Shown: positions 41,067 to 50,207, counted from the first letter of the stretch. The stretch is 61,047 nucleotides of DNA from an uncultured Clostridia bacterium (GCA_900016865.1 FIZI01000032.1:1-61047); one strand, 5' to 3'. Translations and numbers: made by a program. Notes: a model not told the origin generated them from the letters alone.

Positions 41067-42227
41067 ATGTTTACGATGAGATATCCTAGGCGGGTCATCT
41101 CAGGAGCCAACAGCCTTGATCATCTACCTACAGAGCTAAAGGACCTTTGCAGAGGAGTTTTGATCGTCTCCGGTTCGTCCAGCCTGCGGCATAGCGGTGT
41201 GTTGTCGAGAGTCGAGTCTAGCTTGAGGGACGCAGGCCTAGACGTTTCTTTGTTTGACAAAGTGGAGCGCGAGCCATCTGTGTCTACAGTAGATAGCTGT
41301 ATACAGCACTTGAGGCAGTTTCAGAGTGTTGTCGACGGCCCGGTAGTAGTCGTAGGCATAGGGGGTGGAAGTGCGCTTGATGTAGCCAAGGCGACAGCCG
41401 GCCTCGTCAACGAGTCTGTCAGCACCTTGGATGTTTTCAGGGGTCATGGCGTCACCACAAAGGGAGTACCCTTCGTCGCTATACCCACCACTGCAGGGTC
41501 AGGGTCTGAGGCGACCAACAACGCCGTCTTGACAGACGTCGAGCGCGGGATAAAGGCGAGTATCCGTAGTGACAGCTTCATTGCTGATCTGATAATACTA
41601 GATCCGGTTCTGACTCTGACACTGCCCAACGACGTGACAGCCGCTTCGGGCATGGATTCGCTTACACAGGCAATCGAAGGCTACACTTCGATACACGCCA
41701 ATGAGCTGACAAGGCCGTTGAGCAGAGAGGCTGTCAGACTGGTGGCGAGGAACCTGTATAGGGCATATGTGGCTGGCGATGATATCTCCGCAAGGGATGC
41801 GCTGCTCAAAGCGAGTTTCATGGGCGCGGTGGCCTTTGGCAGCTGCAGGCTGGGAGCTGTACACGGCATTGCACACCCCGTCGGTGCTCGCTACAAGGTC
41901 GCGCATGGCGTTGTATGCGCGATACTCCTTCCTCATGTGATGAGGTTTAACATGAAGGAGTGCATGGACGACTATGCGACGCTCGCTGCAGATATCAGGG
42001 CTACAAACAGGAGGGCGTCTACTAAGGTCCTTGCTGCCAGCCTGATCGGGTTTGTGGAGGAGCTCAATGACAAGATGGGTATTCCACGCAAGCTCAAAGA
42101 AGTGGGATTAGTTGAACAAGACATCGAAGCCATTGCAGAGGAGAGCATGCCCTCCGGATCTCTTGCGGCAAATCGCCCCAAGGCGCAGAAGGAGGATGTG
42201 ATGAGCATACTTCAGGCAAATCTGTAG
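41067..42227 (+). CDS. Iron-type (group III) alcohol dehydrogenase
   Basis: NAD(P)-dependent dehydrogenase fold. GIGGGSALDVAKATAGL binds the cofactor, followed by IPTTAGSGSEATNNAVLTD. Metal site: Asp in SGMDSLTQAIEGYTS, and His in AVHGIAHPVGARYKVAHGVV. The second usual His (LTHA) is Gln, a variant I recall from some subfamilies. 386 aa; ATG after GGAGG. It is a single gene between divergent and convergent neighbours; the substrate is unknown. Confidence 0.9.
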   Translation: MFTMRYPRRVISGANSLDHLPTELKDLCRGVLIVSGSSSLRHSGVLSRVESSLRDAGLDVSLFDKVEREPSVSTVDSCIQHLRQFQSVVDGPVVVVGIGGGSALDVAKATAGLVNESVSTLDVFRGHGVTTKGVPFVAIPTTAGSGSEATNNAVLTDVERGIKASIRSDSFIADLIILDPVLTLTLPNDVTAASGMDSLTQAIEGYTSIHANELTRPLSREAVRLVARNLYRAYVAGDDISARDALLKASFMGAVAFGSCRLGAVHGIAHPVGARYKVAHGVVCAILLPHVMRFNMKECMDDYATLAADIRATNRRASTKVLAASLIGFVEELNDKMGIPRKLKEVGLVEQDIEAIAEESMPSGSLAANRPKAQKEDVMSILQANL

Positions 42228-42258
42228 GCAGTAAAGCCACTACCGCTTGTTGCAATTC

Positions 42259-43140
42259 TTACAAGTCGTCTTCTCGCACCTCTGCAAACCCTTTGCCGAG
42301 CACCTCGGAGGTGTCTGTCACAGTCATAAACGCCCCGGGGTCCAGCTCGGCGACTATGTCTTTTAGCTTGGCGACTTGAGTCAAAGACACAGTGGTGACA
42401 ATAACGCGGGTGTTGCTGCCGCTGAATGCTCCCTGGCCCTGCAGTAGAGTGACGCCTCTGCCGATTCGCTGCATTATGGCCTGGGCGAGCTCTTCGTGTC
42501 GGCTTGACACTATTGTTATGGTCTTCGAGGTAATGAAACCGAGCTGCACCTTGTCTATCAGCCTTGACGACAGGTACATGGCGATTAGCGTATAGCCGAT
42601 AAGCTTGATGTCAAAGAGCAGTATGCCAATAAACAGCGGTATAGCGTTTAGCACAAAGCCACTACTGCCCAGGCTGAATGAGTATGTCCGGTTGAGCACC
42701 AGAGCGATGATGTCGGTCCCCCCAGCAGACCCGCGGCCTCTGAAGATCAGGCCATAGCCTATTCCGTTCAGGGCGCCTCCAAACAACGCAGAAAGTAGCA
42801 GGTCATCCACAACAGGCTTGTCCGGTTGTATGAGCAGTCCCCAACAGAACAGAAAAAGCGTGAAGCTGAGGATGCCAACCAGACTTCTCAACATATATCC
42901 TCTATGGAGCTGACGAAGCCCAAGATAGAAGATCGGTATGTTCATGACTAGCACGCTCAGGGTAATAGGGATTCCGAGAGAATACTCAAGCATCAAAGCC
43001 AAGCCCGATACTCCACCTGACAGGAGGCCGGCAGGCTGGACAAATAGTCTGATCGACAGACTTGCTAAGAGACTGCCGATCACGATCAGAAGCAAGCGAT
43101 CTCTTCGGAGGCTTCGGCTGATGAGCCCACTGTTGACCAT
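42259..43140 (-). CDS. YitT family membrane protein (DUF161 + DUF2179)
   Basis: About six helices in the first 210 residues with VQPAGLLSGGVSGLALMLEY and FRGRGSAGGTDIIALVL, then the cytoplasmic DUF2179 domain (TITIVSSRHEELAQAIMQR, with RVIVTTVSLTQVAKLK). Widespread in Bacillota; transport role suspected but not established. ATG 43140 has GGAG at 10 nt; TTG 43146 is possible. 293 aa. Confidence 0.92.
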   Translation of the reverse strand: MVNSGLISRSLRRDRLLLIVIGSLLASLSIRLFVQPAGLLSGGVSGLALMLEYSLGIPITLSVLVMNIPIFYLGLRQLHRGYMLRSLVGILSFTLFLFCWGLLIQPDKPVVDDLLLSALFGGALNGIGYGLIFRGRGSAGGTDIIALVLNRTYSFSLGSSGFVLNAIPLFIGILLFDIKLIGYTLIAMYLSSRLIDKVQLGFITSKTITIVSSRHEELAQAIMQRIGRGVTLLQGQGAFSGSNTRVIVTTVSLTQVAKLKDIVAELDPGAFMTVTDTSEVLGKGFAEVREDDL

Positions 43141-43235
43141 GTGCAAACCGCTCCTATGACGACACTAAGGGTTGTCCAGGTTTGGACTTCTACGCATATT
43201 GCCGGGTATCCTTCTGGGATTGGCGGCTTGAAATG

Positions 43236-44534
43236 TCAACTACCGACTAGGCGAGACCTAAAAATTCCAGTCAGTCCGGATTCCTTGACTCTCGTTTGAA
43301 TAGCGGCAATATCGACAGTGTATAGGCCTTGCTTGACTGCATGCTGGAAGTATACGGACCCGGAGAAAGTGTACTTGTTCTGCAAGGAGCGGTTTTCCTT
43401 CAAGTCATTTGCCACGTATTCCAAGAAATCGCCGCACATCAGGCTTGTTGGAAGCTGCAGCAACTCTGCCCGCAACCCTACTCGAACCGCGTTGTGCCCT
43501 GCGAGCATCCCTGTAAGTATGGCTTCAGTATGTCCAACGACCAAGCCTACCTTTTCTCCTGCACAGAAGAGATTGTTTAGTCCGATGACCCTCAGGGCTT
43601 TGTCGTGTGGAGTTATCAAGTTGAACCTCACTGAGTTTCCGATGCCAGCTGAGTACGGATCTATGTACTTGGCCTTGGCCAGGCCTGGAATCGACCTTAG
43701 CAATTCCAGCGGCAGGTATGAAACCATAACCTTTGCCGCACCGTTATGAAGCACTACGAGGTTGTCGTAAAAGGCCTTGCTGGAGTACTGCTGACACGAC
43801 TTCTCGTGCGGAAGAACATCTATCTGCACGGTTTTGGGAAGAGGGATCTCCACGTGGCCCAAGGCCTGCAATTCAGATGCTATGTCTGATGCAAGACTCT
43901 CTTTGAGGACTTCGACTGACCCGGAGGTAGCTGCAGTAAGGCCTGCCGGGGCCTCGTTTACTCCGGTTGAGCGCGTTGGGCTGATACGTGGGCCAAACGT
44001 GGGGCACCTGAGAACACACATGACACAGCCGGATCGATGGGTTCGGCAGTTGGCTGCGGGGCCTGCGGTTCCAGTTGCATCGATGTACGCGTGGCCTTCA
44101 ACGACTTCGCCGTATTGCAGATGTGCGCGTGTGACCCAGCCCGCTTCTTGGGTAAAGCCTATGCATGTTGACCGAAGCCGTAGATCAATGTCCATTGCAG
44201 CGATCAGTTCTCGTATGGTCGGCTCGATGCGCGTCACATCGTAGAGAGATGCATGCTTGTGCCCCGGGAAACTGATTCCCTCATGGAGGACACAGGACTC
44301 CATAGCTCCAAGCAGGAGGTCGGCTCCCATGGCGCGCAACTCCTCTAGTGCAGTGAACCTCCCGTTGTTCTTGATAATGCCGCCGACCAGCCCCGTGCCT
44401 AGTATCATGTCAGTTCGCTCGAGCAAGGTTACACGGGCTCCGGCAGCGGCTGCTGATACAGCAGCTGCACATCCTGCCCATCCTGCACCTATGACTACTA
44501 CGTGTGGTCTGGCAATGCTGCGGATGTGCCTCAT
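43236..44534 (-). CDS. FAD-dependent oxidoreductase with CxxCxxxC motif
   Basis: The N-terminal Rossmann motif VVVIGAGWAGCAAAVSAAAA binds FAD, then a GTGLVGGIIKNN segment resembles FAD_oxidored/GidA-like proteins. A cysteine cluster C-x2-C-x3-C lies in SGCVMCVLRCPTFGPR, which might bind a metal cluster or act in redox. The C-terminal GLNNLFCAGEKVGLVVGHTE closes the FAD site. 432 aa. It begins 12 bp after dpaA in the same direction, so the two are probably co-transcribed. The substrate is unknown. Relationship to TrmFO is only at fold level. Confidence 0.8.
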   Translation of the reverse strand: MRHIRSIARPHVVVIGAGWAGCAAAVSAAAAGARVTLLERTDMILGTGLVGGIIKNNGRFTALEELRAMGADLLLGAMESCVLHEGISFPGHKHASLYDVTRIEPTIRELIAAMDIDLRLRSTCIGFTQEAGWVTRAHLQYGEVVEGHAYIDATGTAGPAANCRTHRSGCVMCVLRCPTFGPRISPTRSTGVNEAPAGLTAATSGSVEVLKESLASDIASELQALGHVEIPLPKTVQIDVLPHEKSCQQYSSKAFYDNLVVLHNGAAKVMVSYLPLELLRSIPGLAKAKYIDPYSAGIGNSVRFNLITPHDKALRVIGLNNLFCAGEKVGLVVGHTEAILTGMLAGHNAVRVGLRAELLQLPTSLMCGDFLEYVANDLKENRSLQNKYTFSGSVYFQHAVKQGLYTVDIAAIQTRVKESGLTGIFRSRLVGS

Positions 44535-44546
44535 AGTGTCACTTCC

Positions 44547-45434
44547 TCACGACAGCGATTCGAGGGACTCGTGCACCAGCCTGGGTATGACTGAGGCCAG
44601 AATCTCGCCAGCTGTCCGGGGAGCCACTAGTCCAGGAAGCCCGGGTGCCAGAATCGCCTTGATGCCTTCCGCCTTTGCAGATTCGAAGTCTGTTCCGCCC
44701 GGAGGCGACGCGAGGTCGATTATGACTGCCGTCTTCTTGACAACTCTCATTAGCTTGGCGTCCAGCACTAGTGATGGAACGGTGTTGAAGATCAAGTCAA
44801 ACACAGGCAACTCGCAGGCCAGATCGTCAAAGTGGATTGGACTAAACCCCAAGGCTCTCCCGCGGGCCAGGTCGGATCGCTTCCTCGCTGCTATCGACAC
44901 GTTGGAGTGCATCGAGAGCAGAGTCGATGCCAGCGTTAGCCCAGTCCTGCCCATGCCCAATACGATGGATGCCGATCCGTGGATGGTGAAATCCGTGTTT
45001 TCCATGGCTATTTGGATGGCACCTTCGGCCGAAGGTATGGAGTTGAGGATAGCGAGTTCATCGTCACGCATTGACTCAACGACGAGTGCCCCTGCAAGCG
45101 CTGCTGCTTTGCTGACCGCCTCGTTGGCTGTGCCTATGACAAGGACCTTGAGTTTTGAGGTTCTTGAAAGGACCGCTGTAAGGTCGATGGGGACAGTTGA
45201 CTTCCGGAGGACACCTTGCGGGTCGGTACCTGTCACAGGGCATACCAGGACATCCGCATCTTTGACTGCGTCCTCGAGATCATTGACCATCGCTCTGCCT
45301 GGCAACTCATCGATCTGCGGGACTCCACACACCTTGACGTCGTAATCGCACTTCAGCAGTGAATGGGCGAAATGCGCATCTCGCTTGTCACCGCCGAGTA
45401 TACACCACTTGAGTTGTTTCAGCTTCGAGTACAT
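44547..45434 (-). CDS. dpaA: Dipicolinate synthase subunit A
   Basis: Oxidoreductase of the spore dipicolinic-acid pathway (acts after dihydrodipicolinate synthase in the mother cell). N-terminal WCILGGDKRDAHFAHSLLK, then a NAD(P) site SIVLGMGRTGLTLASTLL and the late segment VIIDLASPPGGTDFESAKAE, characteristic of SpoVFA/DpaA. About 295 aa from ATG 45434 (GAGGTGG upstream); the frame extends back to 45506 into the carboxypeptidase gene end. The flavoprotein subunit dpaB is not adjacent. Presence suggests a spore former. Confidence 0.85.
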   Translation of the reverse strand: MYSKLKQLKWCILGGDKRDAHFAHSLLKCDYDVKVCGVPQIDELPGRAMVNDLEDAVKDADVLVCPVTGTDPQGVLRKSTVPIDLTAVLSRTSKLKVLVIGTANEAVSKAAALAGALVVESMRDDELAILNSIPSAEGAIQIAMENTDFTIHGSASIVLGMGRTGLTLASTLLSMHSNVSIAARKRSDLARGRALGFSPIHFDDLACELPVFDLIFNTVPSLVLDAKLMRVVKKTAVIIDLASPPGGTDFESAKAEGIKAILAPGLPGLVAPRTAGEILASVIPRLVHESLESLS

Positions 45435-45454
45435 GTGCTCACATACCACCTCTC

Positions 45455-46663
45455 TTAGAACCTGTCGAAAAGGATTCCGACCAGCCCTCTTCTTCGGACT
45501 GACCACCCCGCTACTAGATTCGCCGACCCTATGTCAACGCCATCGATTTGCGCCACCAACTCGCCGATCTTGGACCCCATTCTGACAGGAGCACGTATCG
45601 CATCCGGTAGATCGACAACCAGTTGCACCAGCCCTTCGTGTTCTCGCCTCACAGTAACGAGCAAGTCGTCTTCGGCCACTGCCGCGACACTCTGAGAGCT
45701 GCCGCTCTCAACCGCGACTTCGGCTACGACATCCCCCCGGCTTGCGAGCAGTTTGCGCACAAACGACGAAAACCCGTATTCGAGGAGCCGCTGTGCGTCA
45801 GACCATCTAGACCCGCTGGCCAAGACCACCGCGATCAGCTGCCATGAATCGCGTGTCGCAGACGCGATCAGGCATTGCCCAGCAGCAGTTGTAGTGCCGG
45901 TCTTTACGCCGTCCGCTCCTGGAAGGCTCCACAGCAACTTGTTGGTATTGTGTATCGGCTGCACCCTGCCATCCTCATATCTCATTGTGTCTGAGGCCGT
46001 AGAAGTGATTGCGAGAAACTCGGGGTACGTCATCGCATGTCGGGTCATCATTGCCAAGTCGTAGGCAGTGGAGTAATGGTTCACTGCGGTGAGCCCATGA
46101 GGGTTGCGGAACGAAGTGTTGTACGCACCAATCTGGCGAGCCCTCAGCGTCATCATCTCTGCAAACCTACTGGTGCTACCCGCGATGTGTTCGGCGATCG
46201 CAACGCTGCCATCGTTGCCGGAAACCAGCATCATGCCCTTGATGAGTTCAGAGAGGGCAAGGCGGTCTCCGGGGCGGAGGTCTAAAGACGAACCGTGTGT
46301 CCAAGCTGCTCTGCTGCTAACAGTGACAATGTCGTCGGGCTTGCCTAGTTCTAGAGCTAAAATGGCAGTCATCACCTTTGTCGTGCTTGCGGGGTCTCGC
46401 CTCTGGTGTTCGTTTTTTCCATATAGAATAGTCCCTGTCGTTGTGTCCATCAGTACAGCGGCCTTGGCGGTCACTGTGATGCCCTGTTGGTAGTCGTCGA
46501 CGTACACTGCAGCGGGTGGGTAGGAGGAATGGCTAAAGACCTCGAGTGTGTCTCCAATGGGCCTCCGATTTTGGCTTGTTGCTATCGCAAGTCCTATACC
46601 TGCGAATAGGCAGGCCACTGCTACGACCGCTGCAATCGCGCGATCACGGCGTCCGAGTCGCAT
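45455..46663 (-). CDS. D-alanyl-D-alanine carboxypeptidase (PBP5/DacF family)
   Basis: Peptidoglycan carboxypeptidase removing the terminal D-Ala of stem peptides outside the membrane. N-terminal membrane anchor or signal (about residues 8-29), then SxxK as STTK in RRDPASTTKVMTAILALELG, SxN as SGN in GMMLVSGNDGSVAIAEHIAG, and KTG in ADGVKTGTTTAAGQCLIASA. A C-terminal beta domain follows. 402 aa. Directly upstream of dpaA, so it may act in spore cortex maturation like DacF; inferred from context. Confidence 0.92.
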   Translation of the reverse strand: MRLGRRDRAIAAVVAVACLFAGIGLAIATSQNRRPIGDTLEVFSHSSYPPAAVYVDDYQQGITVTAKAAVLMDTTTGTILYGKNEHQRRDPASTTKVMTAILALELGKPDDIVTVSSRAAWTHGSSLDLRPGDRLALSELIKGMMLVSGNDGSVAIAEHIAGSTSRFAEMMTLRARQIGAYNTSFRNPHGLTAVNHYSTAYDLAMMTRHAMTYPEFLAITSTASDTMRYEDGRVQPIHNTNKLLWSLPGADGVKTGTTTAAGQCLIASATRDSWQLIAVVLASGSRWSDAQRLLEYGFSSFVRKLLASRGDVVAEVAVESGSSQSVAAVAEDDLLVTVRREHEGLVQLVVDLPDAIRAPVRMGSKIGELVAQIDGVDIGSANLVAGWSVRRRGLVGILFDRF

Positions 46664-46812
46664 TCGATCCTAGGTTACCCTCCTCTGCAGCAGGGATCTC
46701 AATGCCTGCATGTGCCGACCATAAGACACTTTATTCACTCAGACGGACGTTAAGAACAGCGTGCGTGGTCCGGTGAAGCTGTGGAGGAGGCCATAGATCA
46801 GTCCCCAACGGT

Positions 46813-46841
46813 TTGGCTAAGCATTGGCAGTATGATATAAT
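46813..46841 (+). promoter_or_regulatory. Sigma-70 promoter of glycosyltransferase gene
   Basis: TTGGCT (46813-46818), 17-nt spacer, TATAAT (46836-46841). The leader to the TTG start at 46946 is about 100 nt with only a weak hairpin (GCGG/CCGC). The rest of the gap back to 46663 shows nothing clear. Confidence 0.75.
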
Positions 46842-46945
46842 CGTGGCGAAACAACTCGGGACAAGGCCTGCAATTGCCGGGTTACACTGGGATGGCAGTC
46901 TTGCCGTATAGCGGAGAGGGCACCCGCTCTGTGGAGGGTGGCTTT

Positions 46946-48097
46946 TTGAACATTGCGATTTTCACTGACAGCTATAAACCATACGTGAGTGGGGTTGTCA
47001 ACTCCATAAACACTTTTAACCGTGAGCTGCGCAGATTGGGGCACACCTGCTATGTATTTGCTCCGGGCTACCCGGGATATGTAGATGATGAGCCGGGGAT
47101 ATTCCGGTTTCGTTCGATCAAGGCACCTACCAACCCGGATTTCCGCCTCGCTGTACCGTTGTCGCTATCTGTTGTTAAGCGCCTGCGCAGTCTGAAGGTA
47201 GATGTGATCCACACCCACTCGCCGTTTCTCTTGGGAGGATTGGGAGCCCGCTGTGCACACAAGCTGGGCCTGCCATTAGTCTTTACCTATCACACGCTGT
47301 ACGAGGAATACGTCCATTATTCGCCTGTTGCACGCGGACTAGCCAAGCGACTCATGCGCAAGATCAGCAGAGATTACTGCAACAAATGCGACATCGTGAT
47401 CACGCCCACACAGGTAATCCGAGACCTGCTGCTGCAATACAGCGTGCAGACAGAGATTGTTGTCAATCCTACGGGCATTGACTTGAGTCAGTACGAGAAC
47501 CTTGATCGGAACTGGCTGCGCCTGAAGTACGGCATTCCCGCAGACCACCGGATTTTGCTGTTTGCGGGGAGGCTGGGTGAGGAGAAGAACGTCCGCTTCC
47601 TGTTGCGCGCGTTTGCAATGATTGCAGAAGGAAACCCTAAGACCACTTTGGTGTTGGTAGGAGGCGGTCCTTTGAGAGAGGAGCTCGAACGGCTTGCCGA
47701 CGATACAGGGTTGGCTTCACGCGTGGTCTTTACCGGGCCGATGCCGCCAAGTGACATGCCTAAAGCATACGCAGGCGGTGATATCTTCGTATTCGCATCC
47801 AAGACTGATACGCAGGGAATGGTCATCACCGAGGCCATGGCCGCCGGACTGCCTGTTGTGGCAGTACGGGCCTATGGGGCCGCGAACATGGTAGACGACG
47901 GAGTAAACGGCCTGCTGACAACAGACGACGAGCAAGAGTTCGCACGCGCGGTGACTTCACTGTTGACAGACACGTCTCTTCTTAACAGATTGGCTGCTCG
48001 CACTCGTGAAAAGGCCGACGAGATGTCCTCGGCTCGATGTGCGAAGAGGCTTGAAGAGGTGTATAGGTCAGCCGTAGCTTCGCGAGATCGGCAATAG
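46946..48097 (+). CDS. GT4 family glycosyltransferase
   Basis: GT-B glycosyltransferase. N-terminal NIAIFTDSYKPYVSGVVNSI and the HTHSPFLLGGLGARCAHKLG acceptor domain, then LFAGRLGEEKNVRFLLRAFA and the nucleotide-sugar E-x7-E region ITEAMAAGLPVVAVRAYGAA. It resembles diacylglycerol glucosyl- or mannosyltransferases (MgtA/UgtP-like GT4), so glycolipid synthesis is plausible but unproved. TTG 46946 has GGAGG at 8 nt; the upstream in-frame ATGs at 46874 and 46892 would add 24 or 18 unconserved residues. 383 aa. Confidence 0.88.
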   Translation: MNIAIFTDSYKPYVSGVVNSINTFNRELRRLGHTCYVFAPGYPGYVDDEPGIFRFRSIKAPTNPDFRLAVPLSLSVVKRLRSLKVDVIHTHSPFLLGGLGARCAHKLGLPLVFTYHTLYEEYVHYSPVARGLAKRLMRKISRDYCNKCDIVITPTQVIRDLLLQYSVQTEIVVNPTGIDLSQYENLDRNWLRLKYGIPADHRILLFAGRLGEEKNVRFLLRAFAMIAEGNPKTTLVLVGGGPLREELERLADDTGLASRVVFTGPMPPSDMPKAYAGGDIFVFASKTDTQGMVITEAMAAGLPVVAVRAYGAANMVDDGVNGLLTTDDEQEFARAVTSLLTDTSLLNRLAARTREKADEMSSARCAKRLEEVYRSAVASRDRQ

Positions 48098-48136
48098 CCG
48101 CTGCAGTGATTGCAGTGTGGCAGTAGAGGTGCTGCT

Positions 48137-49207
48137 ATGAAGTGCGATTTGATGGAGTTGCTACAGATAGCTGCGGACAGGAAAGCCTCAGACCTTCACC
48201 TGTCTGCAGGCAGTGGTCCATTGGTGCGGGTCAACAGCGATTTGGTCGTGTTGGAAGGATTTCCGGTGCTGAGCCCGCAAGACACAGAGAGCATCGCCAG
48301 ATCGGTCCTGACAGACACCCAGTTTCAAGAGCTGGTACAGGCAGGAGAGGTCGATCTCTCTTTCGGAGTGCCGGGTGTAGGCAGGTTTAGAGTCAGTGTG
48401 TTCAGGCAAAGAGGTACGTACGCACTGGTGGCACGGACTATTCCGTTTTCGATCAGGTCCTTCGATGAACTAGGCCTTCCATCAGATGTGCTCGCCAGTT
48501 TTTGCAGCAGGTCCAAAGGGCTAGTGCTTGTTGTCGGACCGGCAAGCAGCGGCAAGTCTACCACACTTGCTTCTATGATCGACTACATCAACAAAAACCG
48601 TTCCTGCCACATAGTCACACTGGAAGATCCCATTGAGTATCTGCATAAGCACGACAAGTCAGTGATAAACCAGAGAGAGATTGGCACTGATACGCGTTCA
48701 TTTGCGTCGGGGCTGCGCGCGTGCCTCAGGCAGGATCCAGACGTGATCCTCGTTGGTGAGATGCCTGATCTGGAGACTATCTCAACAGTGATCCAGGCTG
48801 CCGAGGCCGGCCACCTGGTGTTTGCAACTCTCCATACCAGCGACTGCGCGCAGACAGTGGACCGCATCATTGACGCGTTCCCTCCGCATCACCAGCAGCA
48901 GGTTAGAGTTCAGCTCTCTCTTGCTCTGGAGGGGATCATCTCTCAACAGCTCCTGCCGACTGTGGACAAAGCTTCCCGGGTGTTGGCAGCTGAGATTTTG
49001 GTCGTCAATTCCGCAGTTCGCAGCTTGATTCGTGAGGGAAAGACGCATCAGATCCAATCAATCATTCAGACCGGCGGCCGGTACGGCATGCAGGCAATGG
49101 ACTCGGCGCTGATAGATTTGGTCCAGGAGGGCAAGGTTTCGGCTGAAGAGGCTCTGCTCAGAGCGTCGAATCCAGACGAGCTTAAGCGCCACATACGAAT
49201 GACGTAG
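48137..49207 (+). CDS. pilT: PilT-type twitching ATPase
   Basis: Hexameric ATPase for type IV pilus retraction. KASDLHLSAGSGPLVRVNSD at the N-terminus, Walker A GPASSGKST, Asp box TLEDPIEYLH, Walker B region DPDVILVGEMPDLETI, His box GHLVFATLHTSDCAQTVDRI. In Walker B the usual GEMRDLET has Pro in place of Arg. 356 aa; ATG 48137 with GAGGTG at 5 nt. No other pilus gene is nearby, as is common for pilT. It is followed by a terminator. Confidence 0.92.
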   Translation: MKCDLMELLQIAADRKASDLHLSAGSGPLVRVNSDLVVLEGFPVLSPQDTESIARSVLTDTQFQELVQAGEVDLSFGVPGVGRFRVSVFRQRGTYALVARTIPFSIRSFDELGLPSDVLASFCSRSKGLVLVVGPASSGKSTTLASMIDYINKNRSCHIVTLEDPIEYLHKHDKSVINQREIGTDTRSFASGLRACLRQDPDVILVGEMPDLETISTVIQAAEAGHLVFATLHTSDCAQTVDRIIDAFPPHHQQQVRVQLSLALEGIISQQLLPTVDKASRVLAAEILVVNSAVRSLIREGKTHQIQSIIQTGGRYGMQAMDSALIDLVQEGKVSAEEALLRASNPDELKRHIRMT

Positions 49208-49305
49208 TGCGGCTCCATCCGGAAGGTCAGGCTATTGCAGGAGTGGTGCACGCTTCGGTGTTGCCGATGAGTTAGCGATTCTGCAGAAATCCCCAATGGT
49301 TAATA

Positions 49306-49329
49306 GGTGGGCGTATGCCCGCCCTTTTT
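49306..49329 (+). terminator. Terminator after pilT
   Basis: 7-bp stem GGTGGGC (49306-49312) and GCCCGCC (49317-49323, one G-T pair), GTAT loop, then CTTTTT. A second small perfect hairpin, CCAATCT/AGATTGG, is at 49344-49361. From 49362 to 49490 I see nothing assignable. Confidence 0.85.
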
Positions 49330-49491
49330 GTCCTGAACAGGCTCCAATCTAGGGAGATTGGCAATATCTTAGAGGAGTATCATCTAGGTGGCTAGTCGCG
49401 AGGCAACCAGAGAATTTGTGAGTCTAGTCACTCTCTTTCGGCTCACTTGGACCTGAGTGGGCAGAATCAGCAAAACAGAACTATGGATATG

Positions 49492-49522
49492 TTGACCAGG
49501 TTCGTCTGGTGTGTGATATAAT
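49492..49522 (+). promoter_or_regulatory. Vegetative promoter of ctsR operon
   Basis: TTGACC (49492-49497) and TATAAT (49517-49522) with a 19-nt spacer, slightly long. The CtsR box lies just downstream, in a position to block elongation or initiation. Confidence 0.6.
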
Positions 49523-49531
49523 ACCGGTGAA

Positions 49532-49548
49532 GGTCAGAATAAGTCAAA
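49532..49548 (+). promoter_or_regulatory. CtsR operator
   Basis: GGTCAGA-ATA-AGTCAAA matches the CtsR heptad direct repeat (GGTCAAA-N3-GGTCAAA) with the correct 3-nt spacing. It lies directly after the -10 box and upstream of ctsR, as expected for autoregulation of ctsR-mcsA-mcsB-clpC. Confidence 0.85.
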
Positions 49549-49626
49549 GGATCTTCGGCTAGTCTGCCTCTTGGTTCGCATTGACGATCAATATTGCGGC
49601 AAGCTGAGTACGAAGTGGGTGATAAC

Positions 49627-50112
49627 GTGGCTAATCTGGCTGACTACATCGAACAACATCTGAGGCGCCTGCTAGATCTGGCTGAAGGCGGGGCTATCGA
49701 GATCCAGAGACGTGACTTGGCGGACAAGTTCAACTGTGTGCCCTCCCAGATAAACTATGTAATAAGCACGAGGTTTACTGCAGAACGAGGTTTTGTTGTC
49801 GAGAGCCGTAGGGGCGAGGGTGGCTACATCAGGATATTCCGTACGCATCTGGATACATCGACTCACCCATTCGGGTTCGTCAACAGTGTGGTAGGCGACT
49901 CGGTCTCTGATCAGGAGATGGGGGACGTGCTATTTCGCCTGAAGGACTTAGGCATAATCGATAGACGAGACGAGTTGCTTATTAAGGGAATCGTGCGCCA
50001 GCAGAGTGAAGATCTACGCGGAAGAAGCGCTTCCTTGGTGCGGGCGAGGATTCTTAGAGCCGTACTTGCGACGCTGTTGAGCGTGCGGCGTGAATGTGAG
50101 GAAGATATGTAG
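49627..50112 (+). CDS. ctsR: Transcriptional repressor CtsR
   Basis: Class III heat-shock repressor. Winged-helix domain with EIQRRDLADKFNCVPSQINY and the glycine-rich wing ESRRGEGGYIRIF; C-terminal four-helix domain that McsB and ClpC act on. GTG 49627 gives the usual start (VANLADYIEQHLRRLL) and 161 aa, near family length; TTG 49594 would add 11 residues. Autoregulated through the box at 49532. Confidence 0.95.
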   Translation: MANLADYIEQHLRRLLDLAEGGAIEIQRRDLADKFNCVPSQINYVISTRFTAERGFVVESRRGEGGYIRIFRTHLDTSTHPFGFVNSVVGDSVSDQEMGDVLFRLKDLGIIDRRDELLIKGIVRQQSEDLRGRSASLVRARILRAVLATLLSVRRECEEDM

Positions 50113-50164
50113 CGACCGGGTAACGCCGGATGTCCCTTTAGGGCAGTTGTCCGATTGCGGTAGA

Positions 50165-50190
50165 GCTCGTCTTGCACTAATAGGACGAGC
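50165..50190 (+). other. Hairpin before mcsA ribosome site
   Basis: GCTCGTC (50165-50171) and GACGAGC (50184-50190) form a perfect 7-bp stem with a 12-nt loop immediately upstream of the AGGAGG of mcsA. It may set the ctsR/mcsA translation ratio. Confidence 0.5.
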
Positions 50191-50207
50191 AGGAGGTGTT
50201 TTGCGAG

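Noticed and set aside
41645-41690. Loss of a metal-binding His in the iron-type alcohol dehydrogenase (LTQA for LTHA)
   Set aside because: Gln at this place is, as I recall, seen in some subfamilies of the same fold, and the other ligands are intact, so inactivation is not supported.
44257-45345. Plus-strand open frame of 362 codons opposite dpaA and the FAD gene
   Set aside because: Composition is Ser/Thr/Arg-rich shadow sequence with no motif, while the minus strand encodes well-recognised proteins.
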